Assembly (NCBI GenBank): GCA_028712885.1
Contig: JAQTPK010000024.1
Location: forward strand, 1 to 41,611
DNA length: 41,611 bases
Source: Syntrophales bacterium
GTDB lineage: Bacteria > Desulfobacterota > Syntrophia > Syntrophales > UBA4778
Reading direction: 5' to 3'
Shown piece after piece: positions 38,044 to 41,611 of the stretch. The position numbers were made by a program, and so were the translations under genes. Position 1 is the stretch's first letter. Each line of letters begins with the position of its first letter. The notes under the pieces were generated by a model. It was given only the letters and a program-made list of their open reading frames with translations, did not search any database and was not told the DNA's origin.

Positions 38044-38445
38044 ATGCAAATCGTCACTGCGGCCGTAATTGAGAAAGAAGGGAAAATCCTGATTGCCCGC
38101 CGGAGGAAGGGAGAGGCGATGGAGGGGTTCTGGGAATTCCCGGGCGGGAAACTGGAACACGAGGAAACGCCCGAGGCCTGCCTGGCCCGCGAGCTGCACG
38201 AGGAATTCGGCATCGAGGTCAGCGTAGGGGATTTTTACTGCTCCAGCCGGTTCCTTTACAGGCATGGAGAAATTGATCTGAAAGCATACCGGGCGGAAAT
38301 CGTTTCAGGCGAAATTACTCTTCAGGTCCACGATGAAATACGCTGGGTCAGGCCCGAAGAGCTCCTGAATTTCCGGCTTACTGAAGCTGACATTCCAATA
38401 GCGGAAAACCTGGCGAAAGAAGTGCAGGGTAAAAATCTCAGATAA
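38044..38445 (+). CDS. MutT/Nudix hydrolase (8-oxo-dGTP diphosphatase-like)
   Basis: The 133-residue Nudix protein has a complete Nudix box from G35 to I57 (GKLEHEE, then ACLARELHEEFGI), the pattern Gx5Ex7REUxEExGU. The N-terminal MQIVTAAVIEKEGKILIARRR and WEFPGGK match the MutT/8-oxo-dGTPase group, which removes oxidised nucleotides. The start ATG 38044 has a weak ribosome site. Convergent with the cysteine-dioxygenase-like gene. Confidence 0.9.
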   Translation: MQIVTAAVIEKEGKILIARRRKGEAMEGFWEFPGGKLEHEETPEACLARELHEEFGIEVSVGDFYCSSRFLYRHGEIDLKAYRAEIVSGEITLQVHDEIRWVRPEELLNFRLTEADIPIAENLAKEVQGKNLR

Positions 38446-38447
38446 GG

Positions 38448-38493
38448 TTCAAGTATTCAAGCGAACTGACAAGAACACTCGAATCCTTGAACC
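38448..38493. repeat. 8-base inverted pair after mutT
   Basis: TTCAAGTA, TTCAAGCG (38448-38463) and CTCGAATC, CTTGAACC (38478-38493) are complementary arms beginning three bases after the mutT stop. Fourteen bases separate them, so a hairpin is possible. Confidence 0.65.
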
Positions 38494-38505
38494 CTCTTTA
38501 TACCA

Positions 38506-38686
38506 CAAGTAAAAAGCGTGATGAGCTTGAATTTCTAACGTCATTCCGGCGGAAGCCGGAATCCAGTCCGGCTGGAAACGTTTTTGAATCGTTTCCGGAC
38601 ACCGGCTGCCGCCGGTGTGACACAAGTGTGCCGGTTAATTTAATCCAATTTTGATTTCTTTCTTTTCCCTTTTTACTTTTCACTAT
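38506..38686. repeat. AGTGAAA heptamer tract at the CDO-like stop, with REP-like element
   Basis: On the minus strand AGTGAAA, AGTAAAA, AGGGAAA and AGAAAG (38686-38661) start within the last codons and the TAA stop of the gene at 38673. A related AAGTAAA, AAGCGTG lies at 38507-38520 in opposite orientation. Between them, TCATTCCGGCGGAAGCCGGA (38541-38560) is a dispersed repeat of a type common in bacterial genomes. Seventeen bases match 7702-7718 exactly. Confidence 0.65.
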
Positions 38687-39380
38687 TGAGGACTGATTCA
38701 ATTTCTTTTTTGAGAACGGGGGAGGCGGATTTCTCCAGGGCTTTTTTCAGAACACCGTTCCCCGAGGCGCCGGAAACATCCTGAATGACCCGGATGGCGA
38801 GGACCTGCTTCAGCCGGGACGGCGGGTAGGCTTTCCAGCACGACCTGCTCTCCGGGTCGAAGAATCGGATAAAGCCCCTTTTCAGGCCTTTGCCGTAAGC
38901 GTTCGTGGTAATTCCAATTCCCGTCCCGAGGTTTTCCATCCGGTGAATCCCCTCGTCCAGGGGAAGAACGGACGTGGTCTGTCCCTTCTGGAGGGTAAGG
39001 GCAACCGTTTCTTTCAGCTCTGCATAGCTCTCCCTGCCGCCGTCGTCGAGCCGGTCGTACTTCCGCTCCAGGATCGGTCCTTTCATGGCGCCGATTATCC
39101 CCCAGGAGCCGTGGTCATGGATAATGTCCGCCTGGCGCTCCTGCCAGAGATAAGCGAGGAGAGTGAATTCGGGACACCGGTAAACGGCAATCTCGTTCGG
39201 CCAGATCGATGGTTTCTGATCCGACGCGCCCGGGTCCAGAATGATCCTTTCGAGGACTTCACCGAACCAGCCGCTATCCGCAGCCAGCCGGCCGACAAGA
39301 TCCCTTCCGCGATCCATCCATCCCTGATCGCCGCTCTTTAATATACCTTCAAATTCTTTGCAGAATTCCTGTAATGTCAT
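38673..39380 (-). CDS. Cysteine dioxygenase-like cupin protein
   Basis: The 235-residue protein has a cupin core like cysteine dioxygenase / thiol dioxygenases: H88 and H90 in IIHDHGSWGIIG and H146 in DEGIHRMEN give the three-histidine iron site. The C-terminal 60 residues (KKALEKSASPVLKKEIES) are helical. Thiol dioxygenase activity needs O2, which would be unusual in a strict anaerobe, so another reaction is possible. ATG 39380 has AGAGG upstream. The last residues (NSEK) come from the heptamer tract. Confidence 0.8.
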   Translation of the reverse strand: MTLQEFCKEFEGILKSGDQGWMDRGRDLVGRLAADSGWFGEVLERIILDPGASDQKPSIWPNEIAVYRCPEFTLLAYLWQERQADIIHDHGSWGIIGAMKGPILERKYDRLDDGGRESYAELKETVALTLQKGQTTSVLPLDEGIHRMENLGTGIGITTNAYGKGLKRGFIRFFDPESRSCWKAYPPSRLKQVLAIRVIQDVSGASGNGVLKKALEKSASPVLKKEIESVLNSEK

Positions 39381-39414
39381 ATTCGTACCTCTTTTTGAGA
39401 AATCCGCGGCTAAA

Positions 39415-39562
39415 ATTCTAAATCCTAAATTCTAATTCCTAAAAAATTCTAATATCAAAATACAAATATCAAAACAGGTCTGAGCTTGAAATCGATTTTG
39501 AATTTCGTTTTTTAGAAATTTGGATTTGTTTAGAATTTAGTATTTCGGATTTAGAATTTTTC
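39415..39562. repeat. Heptamer inverted pair between QueG-like and CDO-like genes
   Basis: Left arm ATTCTAA, ATCCTAA, ATTCTAA, TTCCTAA (39415-39442), then looser A-rich units to 39475. Right arm TTTAGAA, ATTTGGA, TTTGTTT, AGAATTT, AGTATTT, CGGATTT, AGAATTT (39511-39559). The right arm ends seven bases before the QueG-like stop codon (39566). Arms are complementary in theme. Confidence 0.8.
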
Positions 39563-39565
39563 CTT

Positions 39566-40420
39566 TTATCCGTGTTTTCGAATATGCTCCCAATCACGAT
39601 ATTCCGGGCTGTCGGGGTCGGCAGCGAGCTTCTTCTTCTCGCTCATGTATTTCCCGGACGATTTTTTTGCGCCGTAAAGAATGCGGTCTTCCCCGATCGG
39701 ACACACTTTTATGCAGACCCCGCATGGATAGCGTCTCCTCTCCGTCAGATCTTCCGCCACTCCCAGGCAGGCCAGTTTGTCGTAATCGCCGGCAATCCGA
39801 TCCTTCCGCATGGAAAGCGCGCTACCCGGACAGCAGCGGACGCACAGGCCGCATTTGATGCACAGGTCCCCCTCCTGCATCGGATCCGGCGGGATTTTAG
39901 CCTCGGTCAGGACGGACACGAGCCGCACGCGCGGACCGAACTCCGGCGTAAGCAGGCAGTGGCTCAGGCCCACCGAACCCAGGCCCGCGTACCGGGCCGC
40001 CATCACGTGGCTGAAAGCCGCGATCGGCTTATCCCGCAACGCCTTCAAAGAACCGTATCCGTCGCGGCTGAAGAAAATGGAGGCATGTCCCCGGCGATTG
40101 AGACAGCGGGTAAGGCCGTACGCCAGCCTGTCCAGCGCCCTGTTGACGGTCCGGTAAAGCTCCATGTGCTGGACCGAGGGGGTGGTCTCCACGATCGGGA
40201 GCGGCATCTGCATTCCGATTACTATCACCGTTTCGACGGGAGGCCAGACGGCGCGGGGGCGGAACTCGGGGGGGACTTCGCCGAAATCGTCCCACCGGTC
40301 GGGGGAAGCGAAGCCGACAAGATCCGCTCCCTGATCCATGCAGAAGCTGACGATATCTTTTTTCAGATCCCCGCCCGGTTTCGGCCTTTTTCCGGTCCTG
40401 GTAAAGCTTTTGGCTCTCAT
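39566..40420 (-). CDS. QueG-related 4Fe-4S protein
   Basis: The 284-residue protein belongs to the epoxyqueuosine reductase / reductive dehalogenase-related group (COG1600-like). It has two [4Fe-4S] sets: CIKCGLCVRCCPGSAL (about 187-202) and the pair in ACLGVAEDL plus CGVCIKVCPIGED (about 231-260), and FGPRVRLVSVLTEAKI before them. Real QueG is longer and has a C-terminal HEAT region, so this is more likely a cobalamin-linked or redox paralogue of unknown role. ATG 40420 overlaps the thiL stop by four bases with GAGAGG upstream. Confidence 0.8.
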   Translation of the reverse strand: MRAKSFTRTGKRPKPGGDLKKDIVSFCMDQGADLVGFASPDRWDDFGEVPPEFRPRAVWPPVETVIVIGMQMPLPIVETTPSVQHMELYRTVNRALDRLAYGLTRCLNRRGHASIFFSRDGYGSLKALRDKPIAAFSHVMAARYAGLGSVGLSHCLLTPEFGPRVRLVSVLTEAKIPPDPMQEGDLCIKCGLCVRCCPGSALSMRKDRIAGDYDKLACLGVAEDLTERRRYPCGVCIKVCPIGEDRILYGAKKSSGKYMSEKKKLAADPDSPEYRDWEHIRKHG

Positions 40421-41340
40421 CTGTTTTTCGGCCTCTCAAAGTGATCGAATCCCGCCCCCTTCATCGGGATCGGGATTCCGTCCGGACCTTGCACTTCGCT
40501 CCTTTCCGCAGCCACGAAAACGCCTATATGGGAAATGGTCGTTTCCCGGAAGGGCCATTCCCGTTCGAGTGCGGCCGCCTTCTCCGCCGGCACGGAGAAC
40601 AGCAGCTCGTAATCTTCACCGTCGGTCAGTGCTTCCCGCAGCTCAGTTTCCCCCGTCCTCCGGGGGACGGCCTCGAAGTCGATCCTCAGCGCCGTTCCGG
40701 AGGAACGGCATATGCGCCAGGCATCCAGCAGGAGGCCGTCGCTGACGTCGATCATGGCGTCCGCAAAGCGCCGCTCCGCAATCCATGCACCCTCGGAGCA
40801 TCGGGGCCGAAAAGTAAGGTGATGGCCCGTCGCCAGAGAGCGCCCGAAAGCACCCGTGGCAAAAAGGAGATCGCCCGGCCTCGCGCCTCCTCTGGTCAGG
40901 ACAATCGATTCCCGCACCTCTCCGAGAATCGTCAGGCTGGACACGGATTCACTCAATGTCGAGCTGAGATCTCCGCCGATCATGGCCACCTTGTACTCCG
41001 CAGCCAATCCGAGAATTCCCTCGAAAAATCTCCGGAGCCACTCTTCGCCGCATTCCGGGGCAAAGCCCGCCGCCACCAGGCAGTAGCGGGCCGTACCTCC
41101 CATAGCCGCAATGTCGCTCAGGTTCCTCGCCAGGAGCTTTCTTCCGACGAGTTCCGGCGCCGGGCCCCCCGGTCCCGTCCCGTAATGGCGCCCGGCGACC
41201 ACCTGATCGACGGCCGCGAGAAGGAGCAGGTCCGGGCCGATGCGGAACCCGGCGCAGTCGTCGCCGGGAGGAACGGCCAACTGCGGAGGCATTCCCGGCA
41301 GCCGGGAAAAGAGTTTTTCCAGGAAATCGTCTTCCGTCAT
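40417..41340 (-). CDS. thiL: Thiamine-monophosphate kinase
   Basis: The 307-residue ThiL has the PurM-like kinase motifs: VPPGDDCAGF (about 24-33), KLLARNLSDIAAMGG, IGGDLSSTLSESVSSLTILGE, MIDVSDGLLLDAWRI and LTDGEDYELLFSV. It phosphorylates TMP to TPP, the cofactor needed by Dxs in this same window. ATG 41340 has GGAGAAG ten bases upstream. It is transcribed ahead of the QueG-like gene. Confidence 0.94.
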   Translation of the reverse strand: MTEDDFLEKLFSRLPGMPPQLAVPPGDDCAGFRIGPDLLLLAAVDQVVAGRHYGTGPGGPAPELVGRKLLARNLSDIAAMGGTARYCLVAAGFAPECGEEWLRRFFEGILGLAAEYKVAMIGGDLSSTLSESVSSLTILGEVRESIVLTRGGARPGDLLFATGAFGRSLATGHHLTFRPRCSEGAWIAERRFADAMIDVSDGLLLDAWRICRSSGTALRIDFEAVPRRTGETELREALTDGEDYELLFSVPAEKAAALEREWPFRETTISHIGVFVAAERSEVQGPDGIPIPMKGAGFDHFERPKNR

Positions 41341-41446
41341 TAGTCAACTTCTCCTGAAATCTTTGTGAATCATATCACTTTCAAAATGCACGGGGCAAGA
41401 TAATGGTTGAAAATAAAGGGAATTTGTGCGAGTTGTCAGCCTCGAT

Positions 41447-41611
41447 AAAAAGGGGCGAAAGGGAAAAGGCCGGAGATAGATAATACAACCAAACAGGAAT
41501 CCACAACTGCGGAAAGACAACCGGCACAGGTAAATCTCCTGTTCTTTGGCCCTTCGCCCTTTGCCCTTAGCCTTTTGCCTTTTGCCTTTTGCCCTTTGCC
41601 TTTTGCCTTTT
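41447..41611. repeat. Long heptamer tract at the window end with inverted partner
   Basis: Nine units in exact register run to the last base: GCCCTTC, GCCCTTT, GCCCTTA, GCCTTTT three times, GCCCTTT, GCCTTTT twice (41549-41611). A complementary purine tract, AAAAAGG, GGCGAAA, GGGAAAA (41447-41467), lies 82 bases upstream. The tract may continue beyond the window. The rest of 41341-41611 shows no gene. Confidence 0.88.

Overview
This looks like a chromosomal segment of a Gram-negative anaerobe in the Desulfobacterota (former Deltaproteobacteria), perhaps a Syntrophia-like lineage. The placement is inferred. It rests on the holB-ricT-metG gene order, a UGA-containing HesB/IscA-like selenoprotein gene, the DUF169, CoxE/MoxR and acyl-CoA dehydrogenase genes, a lipoprotein/outer-membrane gene set and a GC-rich base composition.

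Layout. At 1-2200, the 3' end of a tRNA-Leu gene is followed by a small island with a YefM/YoeB-type and a VapBC-type toxin-antitoxin module. A DUF169 gene (2215-2997, -) is divergent from a gluconeogenic pair, class I fructose-1,6-bisphosphatase and a large class II aldolase-like protein (3235-5637, +). A minus-strand housekeeping block follows (5766-10227): metG, ricT-like PSP1 protein, holB, tmk. Next come a short 2[4Fe-4S] ferredoxin, a NifU C-domain protein and a lipoprotein (10404-11602). Then comes a long minus-strand isoprenoid operon, xseA-xseB-ispA-dxs-tlyA-ispH (18023 down to 11674), supplying farnesyl diphosphate and the DXP/MEP pathway.

From 18 to 33 kb the content is more accessory: a bacterial deoxyhypusine-synthase homologue, DUF3108, a phospholipase-D/cardiolipin synthase-like protein, DUF4184, an ATC-hydrolase-like protein, the HesB-like selenoprotein (23358-23654), a hotdog thioesterase, a DUF2846 lipoprotein, a truncated 2-hydroxyacid dehydrogenase, DUF1428, a hybrid histidine kinase, a TetR regulator with operator, an acyl-CoA dehydrogenase, and a MoxR/CoxE-VWA pair. 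The last 8 kb hold a Cache-domain remnant, an internally duplicated beta-barrel protein, tRNA-Ala(CGC), a YajG-like lipoprotein, PilT, a TPR protein, a MutT/Nudix enzyme, a cysteine-dioxygenase-like cupin, a QueG-related iron-sulfur protein and thiL.

The most unusual signal is not a gene. Most longer intergenic spacers contain tracts of degenerate tandem repeats with a unit of exactly 7 bases (sometimes 8 or 9). Each locus has its own sequence theme. The tracts usually come as an inverted, mutually complementary pair, and in convergent gene pairs each arm lies next to one gene's stop codon. Some tracts supply stop codons or C-terminal residues of the neighbouring genes. The second most notable item is the HesB-like gene, which is only complete if its in-frame UGA is read as selenocysteine.
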